The notes beneath the pieces are model-generated. The model made no database searches and was not told the DNA's origin. It saw only the letters and a list, made by a program, of their open reading frames with translations. This document shows, piece by piece, positions 1-6,863 of a DNA stretch of 8,888 nucleotides. Location of the stretch: the NCBI GenBank assembly GCA_050699035.1, contig JBOHDE010000168.1:1-8888 (forward strand), written 5' to 3'. The translations under genes were made by a program, and so were the position numbers. Each line of letters begins with the position of its first letter. Within the stretch, counting starts at the first letter, position 1. Origin of the DNA: WHTB01 sp050699035. Its GTDB lineage: Bacteria > Actinomycetota > Actinomycetes > Propionibacteriales > Nocardioidaceae.

Positions 1-311
1 ACCGGGCGGTGACCGTCGACGGTGAACTGCGGGATCTGGTGGTCCCGCATGACCTGCTCCATGTCGGGCCACACGGCGTACGTGCGTTCGGCCAGGATCC
101 AGTCCCGCTCGTTCAGGATCTCGTACAGGATCGCGACGCCCTGGTTCGGCAGGCCGACCTCGTACGCGTCGGGGTACATCAGGGCCCAGCGCACGTCGGC
201 CGAGTCCCAGTCCTTCACCGCGGAGTTGAGCTCGCCGCCGACGTACTGGATCGGCTTCTGCACGGTCGGGAGCAACGGCTCCAGGCGCGAGAACACAGAC
301 TCGACAGGCAT
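1..311 (-). CDS. B12-binding-domain radical SAM protein (TIGR03960-like), N-terminal part, cut by window edge
   Basis: About 103 codons are visible; the gene runs off the left edge. The start of the protein reads MPVESVFSRLEPLL, then VQKPIQYVGGELNS, DVRWALMYPDAYEVGLPNQG and AERTYAVWPD. I recognise these as the conserved N-terminus of the actinobacterial TIGR03960 family, which carries a cobalamin-binding domain followed by a radical SAM domain. Neither the B12 motif nor the CxxxCxxC cluster lies in the visible part, so the catalytic assignment rests on family resemblance alone. The family's reaction is not established. Its usual neighbours in actinobacteria are a DUF2344 gene and the ribonuclease E/G - rplU - rpmA - obg group, which would be expected beyond the left edge. 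I chose the ATG at 311 because the family begins near this point and a CGGAG sits about 10 bases upstream. An in-frame ATG at 344 would add 11 residues but overlaps the candidate promoter. It lies on the same strand as the rod operon and is separated from it by a large hairpin. Confidence 0.8.
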   Translation of the reverse strand, partial: MPVESVFSRLEPLLPTVQKPIQYVGGELNSAVKDWDSADVRWALMYPDAYEVGLPNQGVAILYEILNERDWILAERTYAVWPDMEQVMRDHQIPQFTVDGHRP

Positions 312-347
312 GGGGTGGCGGCTCCGGATCTCGGGTGGGGACATACC

Positions 348-353
348 AGGGTA
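348..353 (-). promoter_or_regulatory. Candidate -10 box for the radical SAM gene
   Basis: The minus strand reads TACCCT here, a match to the actinobacterial TANNNT pattern. It would place the transcription start near 341, giving a leader of about 30 bases before the ATG at 311. That position is incompatible with translation from the ATG at 344. No convincing -35 is present; TTCGGC lies 18 bases upstream. This is weak evidence, based on one hexamer. Confidence 0.3.
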
Positions 354-379
354 CGCCGGTCAGCCGACCCCGCCGAATC

Positions 380-448
380 CCCCGGTGAGTGTGACGAGTT
401 GGTTGCGACACGCCGGCGTGTCGCGCCAACTCGTCACACTCACCGGGG
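380..448. repeat. Long near-perfect palindrome between rodA and the radical SAM gene
   Basis: Bases 380-402 and 426-448 are perfect 23-base inverted arms. They enclose a second perfect 10+10 palindrome (405-414/415-424), separated only by TT at 403-404 and a single G at 425. In total 33 base pairs could form in 69 bases with essentially no loop. It begins 10 bases after the rodA stop and ends before the candidate promoter of the next gene. As RNA it would be a very stable hairpin and could end or protect the rod operon transcript. There is no T-tract on either side, so it is not a classical intrinsic terminator. The arms contain GTGTGACGAGTTGG, which may belong to a dispersed intergenic palindrome family; I could not test that here. 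Confidence 0.85.
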
Positions 449-458
449 AGGGGGGTGG

Positions 459-1697
459 TCAGAAGCGGGAGCGCAGCACCCGGGACCGCACGACGCCGAG
501 CCCGAGACCGAGCGGGCGGTCGGTGCGGAGGTGGATGTTGAGCAGCAACCCGACCGCCATCACCGAGGCGAACATCGACGTGCCGCCGTACGACACCAGC
601 GGCAGCGGGACCCCAGTGACCGGCATGATGCCGAGGCACATGCCGATGTTCTGGAACGCCTGGAAGCCGAACCAGCACACGATCCCTGCCGCGGCGAGCC
701 GGCCGAACATGTCGCCCGCCCTGAGCGCGATCCGCAGCCCACGCCACAGCAGCAGGACGTACAGGCCGATGATGGCGGCCGCGCCGACCAGTCCCAGCTC
801 CTCCCCCGCCACGGTGTAGACGAAGTCGGTGTGCTGCTCGGGGACGAACCCGGCCTGGGTCTGGGTGCCGTCGAACAGCCCTTGACCGGTCAGGCCGCCG
901 TTGCCGATCGCGATCCGGGCCTGGGTGGTGTTGTAGCCGGCGCCGCGCGGGTCGAGGCCGGGGTTGACGAACGCCCCGAAGCGGTCCAGCTGGTACGGCT
1001 TCAGTACGCCGAGCGCGACCGCCGCCAGCGCCGTGCCGACGGCACCCGCCACCAACAGCGCGAGCCAGCGCTTCGGCGCACCGGCGACCGCGACCACGCC
1101 GAACACCGTGGCACTCAGCACGAGCATGGTGCCGAGGTCGGGCTGCAGCATGATCAGCACCGCCGGCACCGCGGCGATCGACAGCATCGCGAGCACGTCG
1201 CGGTCACGCAGCGACTGGCCGATCTTGCGGCCCTCGAACCGCTCCGCGACCAGCAGCGCCATCGTGACGACCACGCCGAGCTTGGCCAGCTCGGCCGGCT
1301 GGATGCTCATGCCGCCTACGTCGATCCACGACAGCGAGCCGTTGATCTCCCGGCCCACCCCGGGGACCAGGACGAACCCCAGCCCCACGATCGCGAGCGC
1401 GTACACGACGGGGGTCCAGATCCGCACCCACCGGTGGTCGGTGGCCGCCACGACGATGCCGAGCACAGCCCCGATCCCGGCATTGATCAGGTGCCGCAGG
1501 CCGTAGGCGTAGGACGTGCCGTCGGTGAGGTCGACGCGGTGCAAGGTCGCCGACCACACCAGCAGCGTGCCGATGCCGACCAGCCCGGCGACGGCGAGGA
1601 CGAGGAGCCAGTCGACCCGGCTCCAGACCGAGCGCCGCCGGGTCGGTGTCACCTGCGGTCGCCGGGCAGCTGGCCGAAGATCGGCGGCGAGCGTCAT
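459..1697 (-). CDS. rodA: RodA, SEDS-family peptidoglycan glycosyltransferase
   Basis: This 412-residue polytopic membrane protein polymerises lipid II into glycan strands during lateral or elongation wall growth, in complex with the class B PBP encoded just upstream. A basic N-terminus (residues 1-28) precedes about ten hydrophobic segments, beginning near residues 29-50. SEDS signatures are IQPAELAKLG (132-141), LQPDLGTML (184-192), FVPEQHTDF (284-292) and TGVPLPLVSYGGTS (361-374). Asp291 in the PEQHTDF loop is the expected catalytic aspartate by analogy with characterised RodA proteins. The protein ends in a short arginine-containing tail. I chose the ATG at 1697 because it overlaps the PBP2 stop codon as ATGA, the same arrangement as the two upstream junctions; an in-frame codon at 1712 would add only MGSRP. 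There is no clear Shine-Dalgarno sequence, which fits translational coupling. FtsW is the alternative SEDS paralogue, but the mre operon context and a class B PBP partner favour RodA. Confidence 0.95.
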   Translation of the reverse strand: MTLAADLRPAARRPQVTPTRRRSVWSRVDWLLVLAVAGLVGIGTLLVWSATLHRVDLTDGTSYAYGLRHLINAGIGAVLGIVVAATDHRWVRIWTPVVYALAIVGLGFVLVPGVGREINGSLSWIDVGGMSIQPAELAKLGVVVTMALLVAERFEGRKIGQSLRDRDVLAMLSIAAVPAVLIMLQPDLGTMLVLSATVFGVVAVAGAPKRWLALLVAGAVGTALAAVALGVLKPYQLDRFGAFVNPGLDPRGAGYNTTQARIAIGNGGLTGQGLFDGTQTQAGFVPEQHTDFVYTVAGEELGLVGAAAIIGLYVLLLWRGLRIALRAGDMFGRLAAAGIVCWFGFQAFQNIGMCLGIMPVTGVPLPLVSYGGTSMFASVMAVGLLLNIHLRTDRPLGLGLGVVRSRVLRSRF

Positions 1698-3808
1698 CGG
1701 GCGGCTGCCCAACTCGGTGCGCCGCGCGGGGCCTCGATCGACCCGTCCGGCAGGAAGCGCGGCAGCTTGGCCGGCGGCCTCGCCCCCGGCTGCGCCGCCT
1801 TGGCCGTGCGTACGTCGGTGCCCTTGACGCCGTACAGGGACTCCCAGATCTTGCGTACGGCCGGGCCGGACGTACCCGAGCCGGTGCCGCCCTGGCTGAC
1901 CATCATCACCACGGCGTACTGGTTGGTGTAGGACGCGAGCCAGGACGTGCTCTGCTTGCCGTGCACCTCGGCGCTACCGGTCTTGGAACGGACCTTCACC
2001 TCGTCGAGCGGGAAGTCGAGGAACCGCCACGACGACGTCCCGGTGCGCGTCGTGCCCTTCAGCGCCTCGTCGATGTAGCGCAAGTCGGCCTTGGAGACCG
2101 GCAGCTTGGAGGCCTTCTGCGGCTTGATCCGCTTCACCAGGTCACCCTCGGGGGACACGATCGCCTTGCCCACCCGCGGCTTCCAGAGCGTGCCGCCGTT
2201 GCCGAGCGCGGCGTACGCGGTGGCGAGCTGCAGCGGGGTGACGATCGTGTCGCCCTGACCGATCGCGAAGTTGACAGCGTCGCCGGCGCGGAACTGGTAG
2301 CCCTCGACGCAGAACTCGCGGGCGAAGCGATGGATGAAGTCGTAGCCGTCCTCCTTGCCGAGCTTGCAGTAGTAGTCCTTGTTGGACTTCCAGTACTGCA
2401 GCTTCCAGCGCCGGTCGGCGATCCGGCCGGACGCCTCGCCGGAGACGTCGACGCCGGTCTCCTCACCGAAGCCGAACGCCTCGGCCATCCGGACCAGCGC
2501 GTCCTTCGACGTGACGTCCTTCGCATCCGCGCCGGCGCGCTGCCAGAAGTCGTAGCCGACCCGGTAGAAGAACGTGTTGCAGGACAGCTGCAGCGCCTGG
2601 GCGAAGCCGATCGGGCCGTACGCGCCGGACTCGTAGTTCTTGAAGTCCCGGTTGCCGACCCGGAACGACGACGAGCAGTTCAGCCGGGTGTCGGTGTCGT
2701 ACCCGTTCGACAAGGCGCCGGCCGTCATGAACGGCTTGAACGTCGAGCCGGGAGCGAACTGCCCCTGCGTCGCGCGAGACAGCAACGGCGTCCCGGCTCC
2801 GGTCGAGTAGAGGCGGTCGAGCTCGCCGTCACCGATCCCGCCGACCCAGACGTCCGGGTCGTACGTCGGGAAGCTCGCCATCGCCACCACGCCACCGGTC
2901 TTGACGTCGAGCACGACGGCCGCTCCGGCGTCGGCGACGTACTTTCGGCCGGTCACCTCGTCGACGATCTTGCGGGTGTCGAGGATGGTCTTCCGCAACT
3001 GCCTCTCGACCACCGACTGCACCTTCGCGTCGATGTTGGTCACCAGGGTGTCGCCCGGCGACGGCACCTGGACGCCGACGGTGTCGAGCACCCGGCCGCG
3101 GCTGTCGACGGCCTTCTTCTCCACGCCGGGGACACCCCGCAGCCAGGTGTCGTAGCTGCGCTCGAGCCCGGCCCGGCCGACGACCGACACCGGGTTGAGG
3201 GACGTGTCCTTGTCCTCCTCCGCCTTCGCCAGCTCCTCCTCGGTGATCGGCGAGAGGTAGCCGAGCAGGTGCGCGGCGTTGACGCCCTCCGGCGTGGGGT
3301 AGGCGCGTACCTGCCACGGCTCGGCGGCGACGCCGGGGAAGTCCTCGGTCTGCTGCTGCACCGAGACCGCGACCTCGGGGTCGACGTCCTGGGCCACCGG
3401 CACCGGCTGGTAGGGCGAGCCGTTCCAACAGACCGGCGGCGGCTTGGCCCCGGCTTCCCCGCAGCGCTTCGTCCTGGCGACGATCGTCCAGTAGCGGATA
3501 CCGGTCGTCTGCGCGACCCGGCGCAGGACCTCGGACCGCCTGTCGGTGGCCATCTTGTCGAGAGTCGTACGGTCGATCGTGATCACCCAGGACGTACGGC
3601 TCGCGACCAGCGTGCGACCGGCCGAGTCGACGATCAGGCCGCGTTCGGGCGGCGTGATCACCTCACGGACCGCGTTGTCGGCGGCCTGCGCCCGGTACGA
3701 GTCGCCGGCCACGACCTGGATGTACCAGAGCCGGGCGAACAGCGTGACGAACAGCGACAACACCAGCACCCGGACGACGAGCAGGCGGAGCCGGCGATGG
3801 TCGGTCAT
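1694..3808 (-). CDS. mrdA: Penicillin-binding protein 2 (class B elongation transpeptidase)
   Basis: This 704-residue class B PBP cross-links peptidoglycan stem peptides at the outer face of the membrane and works with RodA. One transmembrane anchor (about residues 8-28) is followed by the pedestal/dimerisation region (LWYIQVVAGDSYRAQA, then ERGLIVDSAGRTL and the GRAGLERSYD motif at 211-220). The transpeptidase domain follows, with the serine motif STFK at 355-358 (Ser355 nucleophile), SCN at 409-411 and KTGS at 609-612, so all three catalytic motifs are intact. Cysteine pairs C116/C127 in the pedestal region and C481/C500 in an insertion between SxN and KTG could form extracellular disulfides. 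A Pro/Ala/Lys-rich tail (about 664-704) lies beyond the catalytic domain. The start at 3808 overlaps the mreD stop as ATGA, and the stop overlaps the rodA start in the same way. The reading frame stays open far upstream, but that part is a shadow of mreD and mreC. Confidence 0.95.
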   Translation of the reverse strand: MTDHRRLRLLVVRVLVLSLFVTLFARLWYIQVVAGDSYRAQAADNAVREVITPPERGLIVDSAGRTLVASRTSWVITIDRTTLDKMATDRRSEVLRRVAQTTGIRYWTIVARTKRCGEAGAKPPPVCWNGSPYQPVPVAQDVDPEVAVSVQQQTEDFPGVAAEPWQVRAYPTPEGVNAAHLLGYLSPITEEELAKAEEDKDTSLNPVSVVGRAGLERSYDTWLRGVPGVEKKAVDSRGRVLDTVGVQVPSPGDTLVTNIDAKVQSVVERQLRKTILDTRKIVDEVTGRKYVADAGAAVVLDVKTGGVVAMASFPTYDPDVWVGGIGDGELDRLYSTGAGTPLLSRATQGQFAPGSTFKPFMTAGALSNGYDTDTRLNCSSSFRVGNRDFKNYESGAYGPIGFAQALQLSCNTFFYRVGYDFWQRAGADAKDVTSKDALVRMAEAFGFGEETGVDVSGEASGRIADRRWKLQYWKSNKDYYCKLGKEDGYDFIHRFAREFCVEGYQFRAGDAVNFAIGQGDTIVTPLQLATAYAALGNGGTLWKPRVGKAIVSPEGDLVKRIKPQKASKLPVSKADLRYIDEALKGTTRTGTSSWRFLDFPLDEVKVRSKTGSAEVHGKQSTSWLASYTNQYAVVMMVSQGGTGSGTSGPAVRKIWESLYGVKGTDVRTAKAAQPGARPPAKLPRFLPDGSIEAPRGAPSWAAAR

Positions 3809-4347
3809 GTCCGACCCGCCGCGAACCCGGGAGTGCCGAACCGGGCGGCGACCGGCTCGAGCCGCCGCATCACCGCGAGCACCACGGGTACAACGAACGG
3901 CGTGAGGATCAGGTCGTACACGACGGCGAGCGGCACGACCGCCGCCACGCCCGCGACGGTGACTCCGGGGTCGTCGAGCACCAGCCCGGACAGCGCGAAC
4001 AGCGAGGTGCCGACGAACGAGCCGGCCGCGACGACGGCCACCGTCGCCCCGGTCGACCACGGCGCGTCCCGCCGGGCCAGTCCCGCCAGGTAGGCGACGA
4101 CGACGAACGCCAGCGCCCAGCGACCGGCGGTGTGGTCGGCCGGCGGGGCGAGGTCCAGCATCAGGCCGGCCAGGAAACCGACCACCGCGGCGTACTCGGG
4201 GCCGCGCGACAACGCCAGCGAGATCACCACGAGCAGGACCAGGTCGGGGACCACCCCCGCGATCGCGAGGGACGGGAACAGGCCGAGCTGCAGGGTCAGG
4301 GCGACCACGACCATCGCGGCCACGGCGGTGGCTCGGAACGACGTCAT
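3805..4347 (-). CDS. mreD: Rod shape-determining protein MreD
   Basis: This is a 180-residue, almost wholly hydrophobic protein with about five or six likely transmembrane segments, starting MTSFRATAVAAMVVVALTLQ and including a VPDLVLLVVISLALSRGPE stretch typical of MreD. MreD is the integral membrane partner of MreC and links the wall synthases to MreB. Sequence conservation in the family is low, so position between mreC and the PBP2 gene is strong supporting evidence. The start ATG at 4347 overlaps the mreC stop (ATGA), and its own stop overlaps the PBP2 start (ATGA). The region before the start has only a weak purine-rich stretch, so translation probably depends on ribosomes finishing mreC. 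Length is close to the family norm of about 160-180 residues. Confidence 0.92.
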   Translation of the reverse strand: MTSFRATAVAAMVVVALTLQLGLFPSLAIAGVVPDLVLLVVISLALSRGPEYAAVVGFLAGLMLDLAPPADHTAGRWALAFVVVAYLAGLARRDAPWSTGATVAVVAAGSFVGTSLFALSGLVLDDPGVTVAGVAAVVPLAVVYDLILTPFVVPVVLAVMRRLEPVAARFGTPGFAAGRT

Positions 4348-5246
4348 CGGCCCGCACCCGCCGCCCGGTCGACGACGCCCCGCGCGCCGCGGCCTTCGGT
4401 GCCGACGACCACGCCGACCAGGTCGAGCGCGGAGAAGTCGACGAACGGCTCCACCACCGCGGTCTTGGACAGCTGGCGCGGGCTGCTGCGGACCTGGGTG
4501 ACCGTGCCGATCGGCACGCCCGCGACGTACGGGGCGTCGTCGCGGGACCCCCAGGTGACGACGGTGTCGCCCTTGCCGGGCTCACGCACGTCGTCGACCA
4601 GCTCGAGGGACAGCCGGCCGTCGTAGCCGATATCGCCGTCTCCGTTGAGAAAACCAAGCTCCGAGCTGCTGCCGAGCCGCCCGCCCACCACCGACTTGGC
4701 GTCGATGATCAAGAGCACGGTCGCGGTGGTCCGGGTGGCACCGATGACCCGGCCGACCAGGCCGTCGCCGTTGAGGACCGTCATGTCGGGCAGGACGCCG
4801 TCTCGTCGGCCGGCGTCGATCATGACCGTACGCGAGAAGGCCTGCGCTGCTCCCATCATCACGACGCGGGCCGGCACGACCGACGTGCCGGTGTCTTGGG
4901 TGACGCCGAGCAGCTGGTCGAGCTCGCCGGCCCGCTGTCGGGCGTGGGCGCTGGTACGGAGCTCGGCCCGCAGCGCGGCGTTCTGCTTCTCGAGCCGGGC
5001 GTTGTCGTGCTCGAGGGCGTCGACGCTGCCGAAGTACCCGGGCAGGTCGACGACCGGCCGGACGACCGCCGAGACGCCGCTCTCCAGCGGTCCGAAGACC
5101 GCACCGGCGCCGGCCCGCAGCGGGTCGACGGGCGAGTCGCCGGACGGTCGGGCGTCGAGGGTGATGACGGTCAGCGCGGCCAGCACCAGCACCCCGAACA
5201 CCGTGCGTGCGCGCCGGTTCGAGGGCCGCCGAGGCTCGGATGGCAT
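4344..5246 (-). CDS. mreC: Rod shape-determining protein MreC
   Basis: This 300-residue bitopic protein has a basic cytoplasmic start (MPSEPRRPSNRRAR) and one transmembrane helix (about 15-31). A coiled coil runs from about 75 to 113 (DALEHDNARLEKQNAALRAE), and a beta-rich extracytoplasmic domain spans about 122-282, including TVMIDAGRRDGV, NGDGLVGRVIG and the late GVVVG strand. MreC forms a periplasm-side scaffold that binds and activates the PBP2-RodA pair. I chose the ATG at 5246 because the N-terminus from there fits the family and AGGTGA sits 4 bases upstream; the frame continues upstream only as a shadow of mreB. The gap to the mreB stop is 4 bases, and the ribosome binding site overlaps that stop codon. 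The stop overlaps the mreD start as ATGA. Confidence 0.95.
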   Translation of the reverse strand: MPSEPRRPSNRRARTVFGVLVLAALTVITLDARPSGDSPVDPLRAGAGAVFGPLESGVSAVVRPVVDLPGYFGSVDALEHDNARLEKQNAALRAELRTSAHARQRAGELDQLLGVTQDTGTSVVPARVVMMGAAQAFSRTVMIDAGRRDGVLPDMTVLNGDGLVGRVIGATRTTATVLLIIDAKSVVGGRLGSSSELGFLNGDGDIGYDGRLSLELVDDVREPGKGDTVVTWGSRDDAPYVAGVPIGTVTQVRSSPRQLSKTAVVEPFVDFSALDLVGVVVGTEGRGARGVVDRAAGAGR

Positions 5247-5250
5247 CGCG

Positions 5251-5256
5251 TCACCT
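5251..5256 (-). promoter_or_regulatory. Ribosome binding site of mreC, overlapping the mreB stop codon
   Basis: The minus strand reads AGGTGA, which complements the 16S rRNA 3' end, followed by CGCG and the mreC ATG. The TGA of this motif is the mreB stop codon. Ribosomes terminating on mreB would therefore occupy the mreC initiation region, and this supports the choice of ATG at 5246. Confidence 0.65.
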
Positions 5257-6276
5257 GCGCGGTTCGGAGACGAGGACCTGCTGCAGCGCCTCGAACTCCT
5301 CGACGCACTTGCCGGCCCCGAAGGCGACCGAGTCGAGCGGGTCGGGCGCGACGTGGACGGGCATGCCGGTCTCGTGCCGCAGCCGCTCGTCGAGACCACG
5401 GAGCAGCGCACCGCCGCCGGTGATCACGAGACCGCGGTCCATGATGTCGCCGGCCAGCTCGGGGGGCGTCTTGTCGAGGGTGGTGCGGACGCTGTCGATG
5501 ACCGCGTGCAGCGGCTCCTCGATCGCCTGGCGTACCTCGGTCGAGGAGATCGTCACGGTCTTCGGCAGGCCGGAGATCAGGTCGCGGCCGCGGATCTCGG
5601 CCTCCGGCTCGTCGGGCAGCGGGAACGCCGAACCCAGCGCGACCTTGATCTGCTCGGCGGTCCGCTCCCCCAGCATCAGGGAGTACTCCTTCTTCATCCA
5701 CGAGATGATCGACTGGTCGAGGTCGTCGCCCGCGGTCCGGATCGACTGGCTGGTCACGATGCCGCCGAGCGAGATGACGGCGACCTCCGTCGTACCCCCG
5801 CCGATGTCGACGATCATGTTGCCGGTGGGCTCGTGGACCGGCAGCCCGGCACCGATCGCCGCGGCCATCGGCTCCTCGATGATGTAGACGCGCCGCGCGC
5901 CGGCCTGGTAGCCGGCCTCCTTGACCGCCCGCTGCTCCACCGCGGTGATGCCCGACGGCACGCACACGACCAGCCGCGGCTTGACGAAGAACTGGCGCCG
6001 GTGCACCCGCTGGATGAACAGCCGGAGCATCTGCTCGGTGGTCTCGAAGTCGGCGATCACGCCGTCCTTCAGCGGACGGACCGCGGTGATCGTGTCGGGC
6101 GTCCGGCCGATCATCTGCTTGGCCTCGGAGCCGACGGCGAGGATCTCGCGGGTATGGGAGTTCAGCGCGACCACGGAGGGCTCGTTGAGCAGGATGCCGC
6201 GGCCCCGGACGTACACCAGCGTGTTGGCGGTGCCGAGGTCGACCGCCATGTCCCGACCGAGAAAACTGTTCGCCAT
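5251..6276 (-). CDS. mreB: Rod shape-determining actin homologue MreB
   Basis: This 341-residue actin-fold ATPase polymerises under the membrane and positions the wall-elongation complex; in sporulating actinobacteria it is known mainly for spore-wall work. Motifs are complete: phosphate-1 loop VDLGTANTLVYV (12-23), connect-1 region with IEEPMAAAIGAG (133-144), phosphate-2 loop VDIGGGTTEVAVIS (156-169) and the adenosine motif ITGGGALLRGL (285-295). The N-terminus MANSFLGRDMAVD is typical of the family, and the length is normal (about 335-350). The start at 6276 is supported by AGGGAG 10 bases upstream; the frame remains open to 6624, but that extension is low-complexity antisense of ndk. It is the first gene of the operon and probably has its own promoter in the 169-base gap before it. 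A single actin-family gene is visible, and it resembles MreB rather than the shorter Mbl-like actinobacterial paralogues. Confidence 0.97.
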   Translation of the reverse strand: MANSFLGRDMAVDLGTANTLVYVRGRGILLNEPSVVALNSHTREILAVGSEAKQMIGRTPDTITAVRPLKDGVIADFETTEQMLRLFIQRVHRRQFFVKPRLVVCVPSGITAVEQRAVKEAGYQAGARRVYIIEEPMAAAIGAGLPVHEPTGNMIVDIGGGTTEVAVISLGGIVTSQSIRTAGDDLDQSIISWMKKEYSLMLGERTAEQIKVALGSAFPLPDEPEAEIRGRDLISGLPKTVTISSTEVRQAIEEPLHAVIDSVRTTLDKTPPELAGDIMDRGLVITGGGALLRGLDERLRHETGMPVHVAPDPLDSVAFGAGKCVEEFEALQQVLVSEPRR

Positions 6277-6286
6277 CGACTGTCGA

Positions 6287-6292
6287 CTCCCT
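6287..6292 (-). promoter_or_regulatory. Ribosome binding site of mreB
   Basis: The minus strand carries AGGGAG 10 bases before the ATG at 6276. It fixes the mreB start and is the clearest Shine-Dalgarno sequence in the window apart from that of mreC. Confidence 0.7.
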
Positions 6293-6313
6293 GTGCCCAC
6301 GGCTGCAGTGCTC

Positions 6314-6319
6314 AGGTTA
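6314..6319 (-). promoter_or_regulatory. Candidate -10 box of the mreBCD-mrdA-rodA operon
   Basis: The minus strand reads TAACCT, matching TANNNT. It predicts a transcription start near 6307 and a leader of about 30 bases that includes the AGGGAG site. No good -35 hexamer is found at 16-19 bases, so this could be a sigma-70-type promoter with a weak -35 or an activator-dependent one. It is the only TANNNT match I noticed close to the mreB start. Confidence 0.4.
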
Positions 6320-6401
6320 GGTCGACGCCGACCGTGATCCCGGGAGGACACGCATGCCCCACCGGCCTCATCCACCCCGCCCGGCCCCGTCACCCCCCGT
6401 A

Positions 6402-6416
6402 CCAATCGGGAATTGG
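6402..6416. promoter_or_regulatory. Inverted repeat CCAAT-N5-ATTGG upstream of mreB
   Basis: Two perfect 5-base arms (6402-6406 and 6412-6416) flank a CGGGA spacer. They lie inside an unusually AT-rich island (about 6400-6421) in otherwise GC-saturated sequence, roughly 85-100 bases upstream of the proposed mreB -10. This could be a binding site for a dimeric regulator, or part of a second promoter further upstream. The arms are short enough that chance is possible. Confidence 0.3.
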
Positions 6417-6423
6417 AACAACG

Positions 6424-6438
6424 CCGCCCAGTGGGCGG
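6424..6438 (-). terminator. Possible intrinsic terminator after ndk
   Basis: Arms CCGCCC (6424-6429) and GGGCGG (6433-6438) form a 6-bp GC stem with a 3-base loop, starting 7 bases past the ndk stop. On the minus strand it is followed by CGTTGTTCCAATT, which is T-containing but not a strong T-tract. It could end the ndk transcript and separate it from the mre operon. The stem is short, so readthrough is plausible. Confidence 0.4.
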
Positions 6439-6445
6439 GTTCTGG

Positions 6446-6856
6446 TCAGTCCAGGTCGGGGAACCAGAGGGCGATCTCGCGCTCCGCGGACTCTGGCGAG
6501 TCGGAGCCGTGCACGAGGTTCTCGCGGTTCGACAGCGACAAGTCGCCGCGGATCGTGCCGGGGGCGGCCTTGCGTCCGTCGGTCGCGCCGTTGACCGCCC
6601 GCACCACCTCGACCGCCTCGTCACCCTCGAGTACGGCGGCGACGAGCGGCCCGCTGGTCACGAACTCCCGCAACGGCGGGTAGAAGTCGCGCTCCACATG
6701 CTCGGCGTAATGCCGGTCCGCCTGCGCCGCGTCGATGCTGCGCAGGTCCATCGCCACCAGCGTGAGACCCTTCGCCTCGAACCGGCCGAGGACCTCGCCG
6801 ATCAGGCCCCGGCGGACGGTGTCGGGCTTGAGCAGGACGAGCGTGCGCTGAGACAT
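6446..6856 (-). CDS. ndk: Nucleoside diphosphate kinase
   Basis: This 136-residue cytoplasmic enzyme transfers the gamma phosphate from ATP to nucleoside diphosphates through a phosphohistidine intermediate, balancing NTP and dNTP pools. The N-terminus MSQRTLVLLKPDTVRRGLIG carries the nucleotide-site lysine (Lys10). HYAEHVERDFYPPL (49-62) and GTIRGDLSLS (100-109) follow, and NLVHGSDS (113-120) holds the active-site His116. Length is typical for the family. The ATG at 6856 is chosen over an in-frame GTG at 6865 because the family starts directly before the beta-1 strand and the candidate -10 box overlaps the GTG. There is no Shine-Dalgarno sequence, and the spacing from the -10 suggests a leaderless mRNA. 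It follows the DUF4233 gene by 30 bases. The order folC-DUF4233-ndk is conserved in actinobacteria, which supports both this call and its neighbour's. Confidence 0.97.
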   Translation of the reverse strand: MSQRTLVLLKPDTVRRGLIGEVLGRFEAKGLTLVAMDLRSIDAAQADRHYAEHVERDFYPPLREFVTSGPLVAAVLEGDEAVEVVRAVNGATDGRKAAPGTIRGDLSLSNRENLVHGSDSPESAEREIALWFPDLD

Positions 6857-6863
6857 GGCCCGC

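Noticed and set aside
380..448. Palindrome considered as a classical rho-independent terminator
   Set aside because: The stem is much longer than usual, and no T-tract follows on either strand, so it is listed as a palindromic repeat with a possible termination role.
9..1931. Long plus-strand open frame (640 codons) opposite rodA and the radical SAM gene
   Set aside because: The protein is Arg/His/Asp/Gln-rich low-complexity sequence with no domain, directly antisense to well-supported genes. Such frames are a normal by-product of high-GC third positions.
1646..4093. 815-codon plus-strand open frame opposite PBP2
   Set aside because: It is antisense to a complete class B PBP with all catalytic motifs. 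Its composition is typical of a shadow frame, with no recognisable motif.
1694..4657. 987-residue version of PBP2
   Set aside because: The extra N-terminal 283 residues are Arg/Pro-rich shadow translation of mreD and part of mreC. The membrane anchor and family start lie at 3808, which also forms the ATGA overlap.
4645..6594. 649-codon plus-strand open frame opposite mreC and mreB
   Set aside because: It is a shadow of mreC/mreB with biased, domain-free composition.
5251..6624. 457-residue version of MreB
   Set aside because: Residues before MANSFLGRDM are low-complexity antisense or off-frame sequence from ndk and the intergenic gap. A good ribosome binding site precedes 6276.
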